Assembly: GCA_003439945.1 (NCBI GenBank)
Contig: QVRM01000423.1
Coordinates: 1-64,000 of the forward strand
Source of the DNA: Dermanyssus gallinae
Taxonomy: Eukaryota > Arthropoda > Arachnida > Mesostigmata > Dermanyssidae
Direction: 5' to 3'
Length of the DNA: 64,000 bases
The notes under the pieces are model-generated. The model did no database searches, was not told the origin of the DNA, and saw only the letters and a list, made by a program, of their open reading frames with translations. Positions 34,577 to 46,544 of the stretch are shown piece after piece; the first letter of the stretch is position 1; each line of letters starts with the position of its first letter. Made by a program: the position numbers and the translations under genes.

Positions 34577-35078
34577 ATATGTGTATATTTTTCCTTCCCC
34601 TTTTTTCTCTATTTTCTTCTCTATTTATTTATTTGGTTTATTTATTATTATTATTTTATTTATTTATTTTTTTAACTTTATTATACGATGTCGAATTATA
34701 TTTTTATATTTTTTTTTTATTTAAAAAAAAAAAAAAAAAAAAAAAAAACAGTAGGCTTAATGCATATACACATGCAGGAAGCCGCGCCAGTCTGTACTAC
34801 CGATCGGCTAGAGTCACTGCTCGATCGATAGGCGACGTTCGAATTTCGAACACCTCGAACACATACACTTCTTGTTTGGGAAACAAAAAAAAAAACAAAA
34901 GTCAAGTTTGTCACAGTACCTTTGCAGTAATTACTAATCGCGTTGAACTCCCTACCACTAAGGCTGTCGAGTGCAATTGGTCAGCCTGTTACAGGCCTCA
35001 GGTTCCTGCACTCTTCGACCAAGTTTTACGGAGCTAAGCCAAACGCGACCGCACCCAACAGCTGATAGAGAGCCTCTG
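34577..35078 (-). other. 5' UTR of the R1-like element
   Basis: About 500 bp ahead of ORF1. It is unusual in holding a very A/T-rich stretch (34600-34720) and a run of 27 A on the plus strand (34722-34748), that is poly(T) in element sense. It may contain an internal promoter, but no motif is clear. Confidence 0.5.
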
Positions 35079-35092
35079 TAACAGTAACGGTT
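35079..35092. repeat. Right target-site duplication of the R1-like element
   Basis: TAACAGTAACGGTT, directly followed by a 230-bp (TA)n array. Confidence 0.9.
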
Positions 35093-35129
35093 ATATATTT
35101 ATATGTATATATATATACATATATATACG

Positions 35130-35169
<40 letters not shown>

Positions 35170-35196
35170 GATAGATATATATATATATATATTATA

Positions 35197-35263
<67 letters not shown>

Positions 35264-35270
35264 GTATATC

Positions 35271-35324
<54 letters not shown>
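35091..35324 (+). repeat. Largest (TA)n array (234 bp)
   Basis: Lies between the 5' end of the R1-like element and the 5' end of the outer CR1-like element; CA and TG variants throughout. Confidence 0.97.
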
Positions 35325-35431
35325 GTTGTCTGCTAGCCGCCTCCGTGAGTGGACGTGTTTCTACTTGCTCTCCGTAATTGCTTGATTTTTGTGATATTTG
35401 TGACGTTATTAGTCCTCTTTTGTCACTGCAT

Positions 35432-36091
35432 ATGGCAACAAAGAGAACTGGTACAATGGCAAACCTATTAACTCAAGCCGACTTGCCAACAAAGCTCCAG
35501 AAAGTCAGTGAAACGTATCCAGTGTGTGGCAAAGACGCTACTGATCGTCGGTTCACCATGATACAATGTGTAAAGTGCTGTGGCTGGATTCACGTATCGA
35601 GATGCACCGACCAGAGGGCTGCCGACTTGCAGAAAATGGAAATTATAAACGTGTTTAAGTGTCGCGTATGTGCTGACAGAGATGTGATTGATGAAGAAAC
35701 TATGCAGCAAGATGAGACCGCTGCGACATCCAACGACAACAACGTCATGACTAAAATCTTGTCTGAACTAAAGATACTTCGCCGAGAATCGCTTGAACTA
35801 AGGAAAGTTATTCTGCAAGTTGAGAAATTACGAACTGAAAACGCTGAATTGAAGAATCTCATTATTAGTTCTTCGAACAACAACGGCTGGAACGACGCCA
35901 ACAACAAACAAAGCCGAACTGCCAGTCATGCTGCTAAACCTCGTCACCCGCCGCCACAACTGCAAACAAGGCGATCGCCTCTTCGGAGAAATGACCGAGT
36001 ACGTTTTGCGCGACCAGCAAAGTCTCCCGCTAAGCTGGACAGAGAAAGACCAAAAGGCAACAAACAGGGAAAGGCTGAGCAGAAGACATTA
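35432..36091 (+). pseudogene. CR1-like ORF1, N-terminal part (PHD-like finger, coiled coil)
   Basis: Starts at [13 protein letters not shown]. Residues about 30-75 form a PHD-like finger (PVCGK, CVKCCGWIHVSRC, FKCRVC) in which the first expected Cys is a Tyr (TYPVC). A heptad-like segment follows (LSELKILRRESLELRKVIL, VEKLRTENAELKNLI), then a basic Pro/Arg region. The frame is cut by the inverted insertion at about 36092. The protein is the nucleic-acid binding ORF1 product of the element. Confidence 0.8.
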
Positions 36092-37221
36092 GTCAAGTCA
36101 AGTCAAGTCAAAAGCACCTTTATTCAAGGCTCATATATGCCTAAGTATACATTGTTTTTAACAAAATATTTAACCTCTGAATATAATTAGAACATACATC
36201 AGGTCTGTCGACTTCGCAGACTTCGTGGAACTCTCCACGAGAATGTGTTGTTTATCTTCACTGAGCGCGCAACTTCCAGTGATCTAACATTCACACCACT
36301 TCGCAGTCCATTATTTATATGTTTAAACATGGTCTGGTCAGTCCCGAGACAACACAATTTTTTATAAAGCGATAGATCACCTCGTCCGTGTAGTGTACGT
36401 ATTGGCACAAGAGATACGCTTTCACGAGGAATATTACATATTTTCGATATCCGTCTGATAAATTTGGCCTGTACCCTCTCAATGGCATTTATATCTTTTG
36501 CCAAATAAGGAGCCCAAACCTGGCTGCAGTAGAGAAATTTGGGTAATACTAGACTTCTGTACAAAGTCACATAGAAATCAGGATTTTTTAAAATGAAGCA
36601 TCTAAATATGGTATTACATAGTTGTGAAGCAGAAGCAACGGTGGCAGTAATATGTTGAGAGAAGTCTAATTTGGGGGTTACAATCACACCAAGATCACGA
36701 AAAGATTTAACTACTGGTATTGCATCGTTAGCGAGTGTATACAGTGGCGAACTGCCATCTGACGACACCACGGCACATTTAGGCACAGATATTTGCATCC
36801 TATTCTCACAACACCAGTTTTCAATATTATTAATTGCTAGTTGAATAATACTTGTGGAATTGTCGACTGCTGAGTATATTTTTAAATCGTCCGCAAATAA
36901 GAGATAAGTGACACCTTCTGGAATCACTGTTGGGAGATCGAGGGCGTATATTCTGAAGAGCAGGGGCCCAATGCACGATCCTTGCGGCACCCCTGAGGTG
37001 CAGGGGAGGGGGTCACTTTCTACGTTACCAACTTTGACGGTAAAATTTCGCCCAGTAAGGTATGCTGACACCCATCGACAAGTTGTGGAGTTAAGGTCAA
37101 TACTTTCTAATTTTTGTAACATAAGTTTGTGATTCACTTTATCAAATGCCTTTGAAAAATCAAAATATATGCAATGAAATGTTCTACGATTATTTATGTG
37201 TAGACTCCAATCGTGGACCAT
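36092..37221 (-). mobile_element. CR1-like element inserted (inverted) in ORF1 of another
   Basis: A 5'-truncated retrotransposon on the minus strand: the 3' half of a reverse transcriptase, then a 3' UTR with AATAAA (minus, 36119-36124) ending in a (TTGAC)4 tail (36092-36111). Short tandem-repeat tails instead of poly(A) are typical of CR1-like elements. The outer ORF1 resumes on the other side, so this is a clean nested insertion. Confidence 0.9.
36199..37221 (-). pseudogene. Reverse transcriptase fragment of the inner CR1-like element
   Basis: 340 open codons. Motif A CIYFDFSKAFDKVNH (about 18-32), motif B SGVPQGSCIGPLLF (about 78-91), motif C LLFADDLKIYS (about 107-117), then IERVQAKFIRRI and the family-typical end GLRSG...FSWRVPRSLRS. 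No endonuclease or start region, so it is 5' truncated, but the retained part has no stop. Confidence 0.93.
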
Positions 37222-37583
37222 GGATATTACGTGTTGTCAAACAATCTTCATCGAACGAGAACATCCTGCCTAAGAAAAATATTCGATTCACAGCTTCCAA
37301 AGCAATGACTGCTTTGAGAGACACTGATGTTGACTGCAAAGGAATTTACGATCATCTGATGAAAAATAATATTATCGTTGATAGAGTCGTTGCACTGAAA
37401 CAAAAATTTTCTCACTACAAAACCCTTATTGCAGAAGGAAATGATGTCGCAATTGATTGTCTATTTGATGAAAACTTGTGGGACGATGGAAGCTTAGTGA
37501 AAGGATACAACGGCAACCCCCACCCCCAGACGATAGATTGTACTTTTCAGGCCGGAAACTTTCTCAACACCCAAAACCACTAA
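37222..37583 (+). pseudogene. CR1-like ORF1, C-terminal part (after the inner insertion)
   Basis: Continues the outer ORF1: SSNENILPKKNIRFTASKAM, then FSHYKTLIAEGN and LFDENLWDDGSLVKGY, the usual closing segment of CR1/L2-group ORF1 proteins. Stop TAA at 37581-37583, right before the ORF2 frame. Confidence 0.75.
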
Positions 37584-38547
37584 TAACACTGCCTCTGAAC
37601 CTTGTGATCTAGAAATCTGTTATAACTGCATTCTAATTAACGCTTGTTCATTAAACAAGCCGAACGCAATTGACATTTTGCACTCATACCTTGTCTCTAA
37701 CAATATCATGGTCTGCTGCGTGACTGAGACATGGCTGAACGAAAATGCTGTCTCAGATGGTGAACTAGAGTATAATGGAACATATAGGGTTTACAGAAAA
37801 GACCGGAAGTCAAGAGGGGGAGGTGTGTTAATTCTGGTAAAGAACTGCTTGGTGTCTCTCATCGTCAACATCCAAGAAAATAACGATCTAGAACTCATCT
37901 GTGTTGATTTAATTCTCGTGAAGTCACTGACACGTGTGATATGTGCATATAACTCTCCAAGCGGCAACCCTGAAACCTTACTAAGGTACATGGAAAGTCT
38001 TTGCTGCGAACTCTCGACGCTTTGTGACATTGATGCAACTGTTGTGCTAACTGGTGACTACAACCTCCCGTCGATCGATTGGGAAACTTTGTCATGTCCC
38101 GGCACTCTTTCCGTCTCCAAAGAGCAAACTTTTGTAAATTTTTGTTCACGAATTGGACTCCATCAACTTGTTCGACAACCAACGCGTTGGAAAAGTGCGA
38201 ACATACTTGATCTTGTTCTATGCAACGACGACTCGGTTCGGGACACCACAGTCACGCCCTGCCCGTTTCCGTCAGATCACCAAGCCGTTCGTTTCACACT
38301 ATACATACGCGAAGATTCCATTGCTGTCAGTGAGAATACTTCGACATCCTACGATTACAAACACGGCGATTACGACCTGATTAAGCTTCATTTAAGCTTG
38401 ATTGACTGGAACATCTTTTTCAATCAATGCAAGAACGTGGACGAAATGTTTAATTTGCTCACTGATTGTTTGACGTTTCTTCGAAACCTCTTTGTTCCTG
38501 TATTCAAGAAACGGCTAGACTCGATCGATAAAAACATTACACACTAA
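37584..38547 (+). pseudogene. CR1-like ORF2, APE-type endonuclease domain
   Basis: Open frame directly after ORF1 with no clear ATG. Endonuclease motifs in order: LINACSLNK, VTETWLNE, GGGVLILV, TGDYNLPSIDW, ILDLVLCND and SDHQAV. The frame ends at TAA 38547, then the protein continues out of frame. Confidence 0.88.
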
Positions 38548-38559
38548 ATCGACTACTTG

Positions 38560-40194
38560 AGAAGGAAAAAGACCCCACCAAATCAGACAAATTAAGGCAG
38601 AAGTTAGAACGCGTTATACGTCGGCAACGAATCATTGAGGAAAGCAAACTTATTGAGAAGCGCGACATGCTCAAGGTTTACCGCTACGTATCAAGGCGCA
38701 TGAAAAGTCAAGATCAACTCAGCGTCTTCATTGGTCCAGATGGAGAGAAAATAACCGATGACTTAGAAAAAGCTGAACTACTGAGAAATCATTTTGCCAA
38801 CATGTACCCTACCGAAGATGAAATGAGAGTGAGGTCAGGTAACCCACCCCCTCCCATGCACGTAAGAAGTGATCTACACTACGTCAACAACGTATATACA
38901 TCGCCTGAACACCTCCACCGTCATCTATTGAAACTCAAATCCAAACTCAGTATAACGCCTGATGGTCTGCCCAGCTATTTCTACAAACATTGTGGCTTCG
39001 ATATTTGTTATCCTTTATCAATGATTTTCGAATGATGCTTAAATGACGGCTCGATTCCTGAGATGTTTAAGACTGCAATCGTTTGCCCTGTATATAAAAA
39101 AGGCGACAAATCTCGGGTTGAAAATAAGCGTAACGTATCACTAACCTGTACACCATCAAAGCTTTTTGAAAGCGTTATTGCAGACGCTATATATCAAAAT
39201 GCTAATAGTCAGAGTTTAATTTGCAAGGAACAGTTTGCCTACCGCCCGGAAAGGTCAACTGTCTTACAACTACTGATGTGCGAGAAGGATTTTGGAGAAA
39301 TGTTGAATTCTGGAGATTGTTTTGATGTGTTGTACTTTGATTTTAAATCAGCGTTTGAGTCAACAACTCCCTCTAAGCTTATCAAATGCATCTCAAGGCT
39401 CATATCATCGCTGTCCGCAAGGCACAATACTAGGCTGTCTATGTTACATCTTGTACACAAACTCGTTATCGTCTGTAATTCCAAATGAGGTCTCACTTAA
39501 GATCTATGCTGACGACGTCAAAATCTATGGTCGTTCGAACTCAGTAAGAGACTGCGAAGTGGTACAAAGATGTATAAACGATTTATATGACTGGACACAA
39601 CGTTTAGACCTGAAACTGTCGATTCCGAAATGCAAAACAATGCATTTTGGCTGAAAAAATCAAAGATTTGTTTATAAAATTAATAATTGCCCCCTCGAAA
39701 GTGTGAACGCTGTGAAAGATCTGGGAATTGTTATGACCCCGGATTTAAAATTCTCAGAACAAAGTAGAGAGGTGGCACTAAAAGCGACGAAAAAGTGTAA
39801 TTGGATTCTCAGATCCTTTGTTCTAAGAGATGCCGAATTGTATATGCAACTATTTAATATCAGTGTCAAACCAGTACTGACGTTTGCATCCCCTGCATGG
39901 TTTCCAAGCAACAAGAAGGATCGACAATTATTGCAGAATGTTTTAAATACATTTTTTGATAAAGTTGCATTTCGTTGCGGTGTGCCACGAAAGGACAGAC
40001 ATGTAGAGGACATAGTTAATGTTATTAAAGAACTGGACCAAAAATGCATACAATTATGTTGTCAAATGTTCAACTGTAGACATTCGCATACGCGATCTAA
40101 GGTTCGCTACGAACCAAAATGCATAGCGAAAAAGGAAGTTGTAAGGTCCCTGTTTTCTTGGAGAGCAACCCGAACCTATGCATGCATGTTGTGA
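38560..40194 (+). pseudogene. CR1-like ORF2, reverse transcriptase domain (frameshifted, deleted)
   Basis: Pieces in different frames: 38667-39035 (SRRMKSQ...ITPDGLPSYFYKHCG), 39063-39400 (AIVCPVYKKGDKSRVENKR, FAYRPERSTVLQL, motif A YFDFKSAFEST), then after an internal deletion 39450-39654 (CPQGTILGCL, motif C IYADDVKIYG) and 39703-40194 (VKDLGIVMTPDLKFSEQ...SLFSWRATRT). Several frameshifts and stops make it non-functional. Confidence 0.88.
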
Positions 40195-40241
40195 TTTTCT
40201 TGCAATGTACATTTTCCCTTTATTGTAAATAAAGAGCGAAT

Positions 40242-40245
<4 letters not shown>

Positions 40246-40290
<45 letters not shown>
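40246..40290 (+). repeat. (TA)n at the 3' end of the outer CR1-like element
   Basis: 45 bp, 12 bp past AATAAA. Confidence 0.97.
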
Positions 40291-40293
<3 letters not shown>

Positions 40294-40821
40294 GATGACA
40301 ATTGATAGGCTTGTCGTTGTTTGTTCATGTATTTCTACTTTGTTTGTCTGGACGTTGCCACGAAGCCTCGTCCAGTGTTACAGCCGGCCGTACAGCGTAA
40401 TCGTACCCGGTGTCGGGTTTGTGGGTCATCTGTCTACATTGAGAGGAAGGGAGTCAAGGCGATCAAGGCTGGGTCAGGATAAGATGCCAACGCTGAGATA
40501 CTGTGTGTAACTGTAACGCGTACAGGAGTGACGATATGCCAAACAAATGGTAACACGGTAGAACGTTACGCACTTGTACTCGTTGTAGCATTCCCGTTCT
40601 GCCGAGACAGCAGCTGTCATAGTAACAACGGTCCTGGTCGTCGGACTGGCGAGGAGAGAGCCGAGTGGCTACGATAGCAACTTGCTTTGTCGATACGGGC
40701 TCGTCCGCGCGTGACATGGCCTGGTTCACGCTTGTGAACACATTAGTTGTTCATTCTTGATTGTGGTGGTGGTTGTGCCAGTCGCTTAATTGACCGATCG
40801 ACGACCGTTCCACAACCGACG
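40291..40821 (+). other. Upstream region of serpin A
   Basis: Lies between the 3' tail of a CR1-like element and the serpin A ATG. It should hold the promoter and 5' leader, but I see no convincing TATA box or other motif. A short GTGGTGGTGG run 50-60 bp before the ATG is shared with the same place in serpin B. Confidence 0.4.
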
Positions 40822-40974
40822 ATGAAGCTTCTCAACGTCGGACCTATTGCTGCCAGGACGGCCCTGGTCCTGTTCGCGGCAGGACTATTCGGAGGACCGC
40901 CCGCACAAGTGGAGGCAGCGGCGGGGGCGACGACGGCGGCGGAGGACGTCGAGCCGAGTGACGCCGAACGACAG
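40822..40974 (+). CDS. Serpin A exon 1 (signal peptide)
   Basis: 51 codons from ATG to the donor CAG|GTAAGT at 40975. It encodes the leader and an Ala-rich, acidic linker ending PSDAERQ. The same PSDAERQ and donor end exon 1 of gene B. Confidence 0.9.
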
Positions 40975-41537
40975 GTAAGTTAGCAGGCACAGCCGAGTGA
41001 GCAATGGCCGATAGTCCTCGGTGGACAGGGCACCGTCAGCTTCAAGTTTGACCAGGCTCCAGCCGCACAAACCGAGATTTCAGCTGGCTGCCGGCTCATG
41101 TGGTTGTCGTCATCGAGCGATCGCGGCGAGCGAGATGGCGGGAGAGTGACTGCTCTATGATTCCTGCTCGAGACGTGAAGTGCACCTTCTCGTGACGCCT
41201 CATCTGCCTACGTTCACAATGCGACACGCATCTCAAGCCACCCGAGAACAGTCGCCGCACCCGAGAACAGTTACCGGGCTCTCAGACAAATTGAAAAAAA
41301 CAATGTGTCCCTTTAGGGCGTACGACAAGTAATTTGTATAAGAGAGTATCGAATCCAGGCGTGGTTGGGACACGGCCACCAAAAATGGTGGTCTGAACAA
41401 TTTGCGATGAAGCGTCTACGACATATGTTGTGCAGTGGCCAAAGTCAAACGAAACATATAGCGTAGGTAAGACGAGTTCGTAGCGTTCTGGCATTGTTCG
41501 TTGCTAAAAAAACTACGATCATGATGTGGTAACGCCA

Positions 41538-41578
<41 letters not shown>

Positions 41579-42872
41579 GAAAAGACGGGATCTGCCGCAT
41601 GCATAAAAAAAGATGCAGCAAAGCGTCTTTTTGGCATCTATAACATATCCTAGTGGTGAAAAAAAACATTAATAACAACCGATATTGAAATTTGTGTTTT
41701 CAAACCGTCTCGTGAGCTTGCTGCTGTAGTTATGTGAACGTTTAGTATAGAGCACTTTGCACTATCTTAAGAGTTAGGCGTCATCAATTAAGACCGTTTT
41801 ATCATGAACAATAGGCGATTCGTTGTCTTCTCACCGGAACTGTGAGTGACGAAAAATGTGCGAGTGAAACTTCACTAACCGTAAATCGAAATGCATGACC
41901 TCTCGATTTCAAAGTAATGATTCTGTTGCTGCTAGGACATCGTCGTTCTAATATAACCACCTACCGAAATCTATACCATGTCCTAAACTGTTAAATAAAT
42001 GCTGAAAAATGCTTATATTGCCCTCTCCACTGTCTGAGCATATATATATATATATATATATACATTAGTAGTACAGTTTACGTTAGTAGTACAGTTTATC
42101 TACACGTCGCGTCCAAGTTAATCCTTGCTTAAACATCGGCTTGATTGCAGCTGTGGACCGCTGTGGGAAAATTTGGACATGAGCTGCTGCAGCTGTCTAG
42201 CAAAGGTCAACCCCCGTACCCAAATGTCTTATTGTCACCGCTTTCGGTGCACTCAGCTCTATCGATGGCCTTGGAGGGTGCTCGCGGATCGACGAGGACT
42301 GCAATGCTCGAAGCGCTAAAACTCAATGGACTCGAACCGGAAGCCATTCGGCAGGCCTACACGGCTCTTACGTCACGCAAGCATGAAAACATGACCAAAG
42401 CCGATGACTTTTTTCCAGGTAGGAGATGATAATTCGTCTTATAAGACGTATATATATGTTCTTTAGCCATATACTGATAGCTGTTTTGCCAACGGTGTTC
42501 TGCACAAAGTCGTCTAGACTGCCAGTAGACCTCGTTCGAGACAATTCGAGGCAGCTTTTAATGCAACGCATAATACGATCGTGATATTTTGCTGTCTACA
42601 CAATGTCTACAGACGCTCAGATCAATATAAAAACAGCTCCCCCTCATACATAATCTGTGATGTGATTCGTACCAAGTCAGTGAGCGACTCTTTTGGTACG
42701 GCGACTTCCACTTGTCTGAGCGAAACGATGGCTCTTCGGTATAGTTTTCATGAAGAGAAGTTATGACCTCGTCATCGAATGTTATTGTATCTAGTATGAG
42801 CTCCTCTGCCAGAGTTTTTTCGCGAAGGAGCTATTCGATGCCGATTGTACATCCACGTATTCGATAAAGAAA

Positions 42873-42907
<35 letters not shown>

Positions 42908-45156
42908 TTCTTATGTAGATAATATCGTACTTATGACGGAACTAGTCATGTACGATTTCTTTATTCTTATTGTGTTTTTCCATTCATTTTTAGTCATGGC
43001 TCATCTTAGTAGATTACTGAACCTATTTTAGAATTTAGAAATGGTCGGTCTGAAATTGAGGTTAGTGATATCTCTATTTAAGTACACCGTCTTTGCTTCA
43101 AAGCTGCCCCATTTACACACAAAGCCATTTCGTATTATTTAAAATGCGCCAATAGGAGCACCAGTACAAAAATGTGCCTTTTTTCCCGCTATGTAGACGG
43201 TGTTTTCTTACTGGCCTTGTTAAACAATACCGGTCGTGTTTTGCGATAGGATCGAGTTATGCCAAATATTGCCATAAATTTCAGTGGCGAGCAACAAATG
43301 AAACGATTGTGACTGTTTTGGACAAGCCCTATTTTTTAACGACTTGACACTTGCAGACTAATTTCGGATTCAGAAGTTAAAGGAAAAAATTTGTGTTATT
43401 AACTCGGGTCCTGATATTTAACTGTACGTGGCCCGCGTACTAAAGGCGATTCTAACATAGGACTGTTATTAAACTATCCAGTAATTGTGCCCCCTACAGA
43501 TAGGTCTACAAGTTAAGAAAACATATGTACTAATCGGAAAACGACCGAATGTGTCATTTATTTTTCTAGGTATTTTAGTTGGGCCAATCCTAGAACTCAG
43601 CAGACGCACTCAGTGTGCATATACACGTTTTCACATAGTGTTCTATTTTTAGGGGCTTATGTGACAATGCGGAACATGTGAAACTTAAAATCTACCGCCA
43701 CCCCAACTAGAATACATATCTATCCGTCCCAAGTGGTTCATAACTCGCTACCGTTCTGCGTATGAACATTTTCTGTTCACTACGAGCTCTATTTACGAGT
43801 GCGCCCTTTAGTGCCGAGAGAGTGGAATTCGCACTTTTGGTTTTGCAAATTTGTAGCATTTATCTTATAGTTATCATACATAGTTCGCCAACAGGGATTT
43901 TTGTCGCCGCAAGGATGGCAGAGTGGTGGCTAGGGGATTCGTACACCAACGGGTTTTCACGGCTTAGGTATTAGCACCGGTCTGGCCTCTTTTCATTTTG
44001 CTAGAAATATTCCCTACATAAATTTCACTACTACCTCTAGAGTATTATCTCTTTTGCTATTTCAGCAAGACGCGATTTACAGCATTGAACCAAGGGATCT
44101 AATGCATAAAAATCCCCAGAGACCAGCATTTTGTCGCTTCATGTCTAGTTAATGCTATCTCCAAGCCAGTCTAGAGGAGTTGGTGGTTTTTGGCCCTATA
44201 TTAGCAGCTATATGTCTGCCTCGAGTTGTCATCACTACACAGTTATCTTCTCGTGTTTCAATCTGTTGGAAACTATGTTTGACTCGAAAACAAGGCATAG
44301 GTATTTCCTCTTCTACACAATCGCATTCATAAGAAGGCTGATAGTTTAGCTCGCTTTCTTGGCTTCTCTGTGTTTGTTGTAGACTAGGCGTTCCATCGTA
44401 TTTACGATGTGGCGCTTTGTCTTATATATGAAGTATGCGTCTTGCAGTATGCGAGTCTTCCTCACGCTACATGGGCGCATCGTTTTGATGCTCAGTCTCG
44501 TTTCGATCATTTAGCTAGTGTTCAATTATTGTTCACTTATAACCGCTTTTCAGATAAGTTGTTTCAATAAATGTATTCACACAAGATGCTCTGTCACACA
44601 CTGCCTGGTTTAATTTCTTTCTGTGTCGAAGCGGCGCCCCGGGCTTTCGAACCGTGGCGAGCCGTGACACTCCAGTCGCCATGTATCGCAGCCTGTTAGG
44701 CACAACGGTTCTCCCTCCTTTCTCCAGGATGAACGCCAATGCATTTTAGATCTGATCATGCGTGACGCATTCAATCGAAATTCTTGGTTCTAATCGACCG
44801 CCCAATCTCCTCCACTCGTCCTAGTTTGAGTGCCTTTCGCAACCTAGTCGTCTTCACTTCCATATTGGGGGTACGGGCAGCAGTACCCCCGACTTGGTTT
44901 CCCGACACGATTCTTAACACGATATTTCCGTTTTTATTTAGATCAGCTGCTCTATCCTAGACTCTTGCGGCCTCAGATATACGCTTAATGCTATTCTAAG
45001 CTTCTCCGTGTAGAAAAAACTGTTCTACACTGTCATTACGCTTTAGAGCTTTTGTGGGGTTTTTGTGATCGGCATCATTCTCCTTTGCAAGTGTACGTCT
45101 GCTTGGAAGTATTTCGTTCCCTGAACGCATTCAACCACTTAACTACTGTTTATGTA

Positions 45157-45197
<41 letters not shown>

Positions 45198-46457
45198 CCA
45201 AACCACAGTTTTAGTGTGTATTATTTGTAGAGCTATCGAAAACGCGTAACCCTAAAACTACATTTCGATAGAGGAGTTTGACTAGCGTCATAATTTTTTT
45301 TTGGTACAAACGCGTTTTTATTGTAACAAACGTATCACGAATATGGGCTATTCTGTTACTAGAGCGGAGTTATTGCTTGCATAACGAAACGGATTTTTGA
45401 AAACTGGGCCGAAGCTACGGGCCACCCGTACACTACCGAGTTGACAACTTAGCGTCGATAAAGGATAGCGTTTGAAACAACTGACATTGCAGATGTTCAG
45501 TTCATCATGAGGCTTGCCAATCGCATGTACTTGAGCAAGGCCTATTCGATCGACCCGGCGTACGTCGACCAGGTTAAGGCCACCTACTACGCCGAAGCTG
45601 TCAGTGCGGACTTTGCGGCCGAGAGCGCTGCCGTCCAAAAGCAAATCAACGATTTCGTCCGCGAACGAACCAACAACCTCATTCCACAGATTCTTCATGA
45701 CCCGCTTAGTCCAAATACAGTGATCGCACTAATCAACGCCCTGTATTTCAAGGGTGACTGGAAAAAAGTCATGCACGAGAAGAATACGGTGTTGCAGTTC
45801 AACAAAGGTTCGAAGGAGCATCAGCAGGAGTATTCGAACTGGCTTAACACTGTCGAAAAGTAAGTGCAGTTCAAATCGCACTGTAGCTTCAGCTCAATTT
45901 TACAACATAATATGTGTAGATGTACACGTCTGTGTATGCCTACATATGAATATAGTATATCTCTACCCGTTCAGCTTGTAATAACGATTGCGTCTTGGTG
46001 GTCATAGATTAGGTCACTATAGACGGGGGACGGCGTTTCCACTGAAAACTATCATTTAAACTTCCACTGGCAGACTATAATATAATAAAAATACAATTAA
46101 TAACAGAAAAACAGAACATATTTCCAGACATATATATTTCCTACCAACATATATATTTCCTACGACAAACATATTTCCAGACAAATATTAATATTTGTTA
46201 TTAACTACTGTAATGCTATAGAGCTGCGGAAAGCAGGACACGAGACTTAAAGACGCCGTCCGAACGTCGTTAATTCAAGTTATCAATGGTATTAGCCATA
46301 CATCTTTCCCTAAACCACTTCAAATCAAATTCTTATCGCAAATAATATAAAAGAAACGTGACACATTCGGATACCCTTAGATTCGGTTGAAGAACCGACC
46401 CTTCATGAATTGGCTTTCGTGGCTTCCGGTCCAAGTAAAACAAGTGCAAGAGTGGAC

Positions 46458-46544
<87 letters not shown>

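Larger units (their letters stand above)
29030..35078 (-). mobile_element. Near-intact R1-clade non-LTR retrotransposon with 14-bp target-site duplication
   Basis: About 6.05 kb on the minus strand. The 14-mer TAACAGTAACGGTT occurs at 29016-29029 and again at 35079-35092, marking a target-site duplication (the last bases may be shared with the poly(A) tail). The order is 5' UTR (35078-34577), ORF1 with three CCHC knuckles, ORF2 with APE-type endonuclease and reverse transcriptase, a C-terminal CCHC, a 3' UTR and a poly(A) tail (poly(T) on the plus strand at 29028-29037). Only two frameshifts are apparent, one in ORF1 and one at a C/G homopolymer in ORF2, so the copy is young. The target is not the 28S rDNA site used by classical R1. 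Confidence 0.93.
35325..40245 (+). mobile_element. CR1-like non-LTR retrotransposon (outer element), interrupted and decayed
   Basis: Plus-strand element running from one (TA)n array (35091-35324) to another (40246-40290). It has ORF1 with a PHD-like finger and coiled coil, split by an inverted element at about 36092-37221, then ORF2 with an APE-type endonuclease and a frameshifted, internally deleted reverse transcriptase. The 3' end has AATAAA at 40228-40233, then (TA)n. CR1-like assignment rests on the ORF1 type and on C-terminal similarity to the other copies here; the exact clade is open. Confidence 0.85.
42419..45492 (+). other. Serpin A intron 2: no gene recognised
   Basis: 3.1 kb of intronic sequence with two (TA)n arrays (42877-42904, 45158-45194). 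A tRNA-like stretch around 43915-43990 (GATGGCAGAGTGGTGGCTAG) may be a decayed SINE head, but its B box is not clear. Nothing else is supported. Confidence 0.4.

Noticed and set aside
34960..35060. Possible 5S rRNA-like segment next to the R1-like element (target-specific insertion idea)
   Set aside because: The sequence does not align with conserved 5S boxes and lies inside the element, within the 14-bp duplications.
43910..43990. SINE head in serpin A intron 2
   Set aside because: An A-box-like stretch is present but no B box or matching body was seen; mentioned only within the intron entry.
44600..44720. Possible primer-binding site or SINE head (minus strand TGGCGACTGGAGTG, GGTTCGAAAGCCC)
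   Set aside because: No long terminal repeat pair, target duplication or A box could be found, so I did not call an element.
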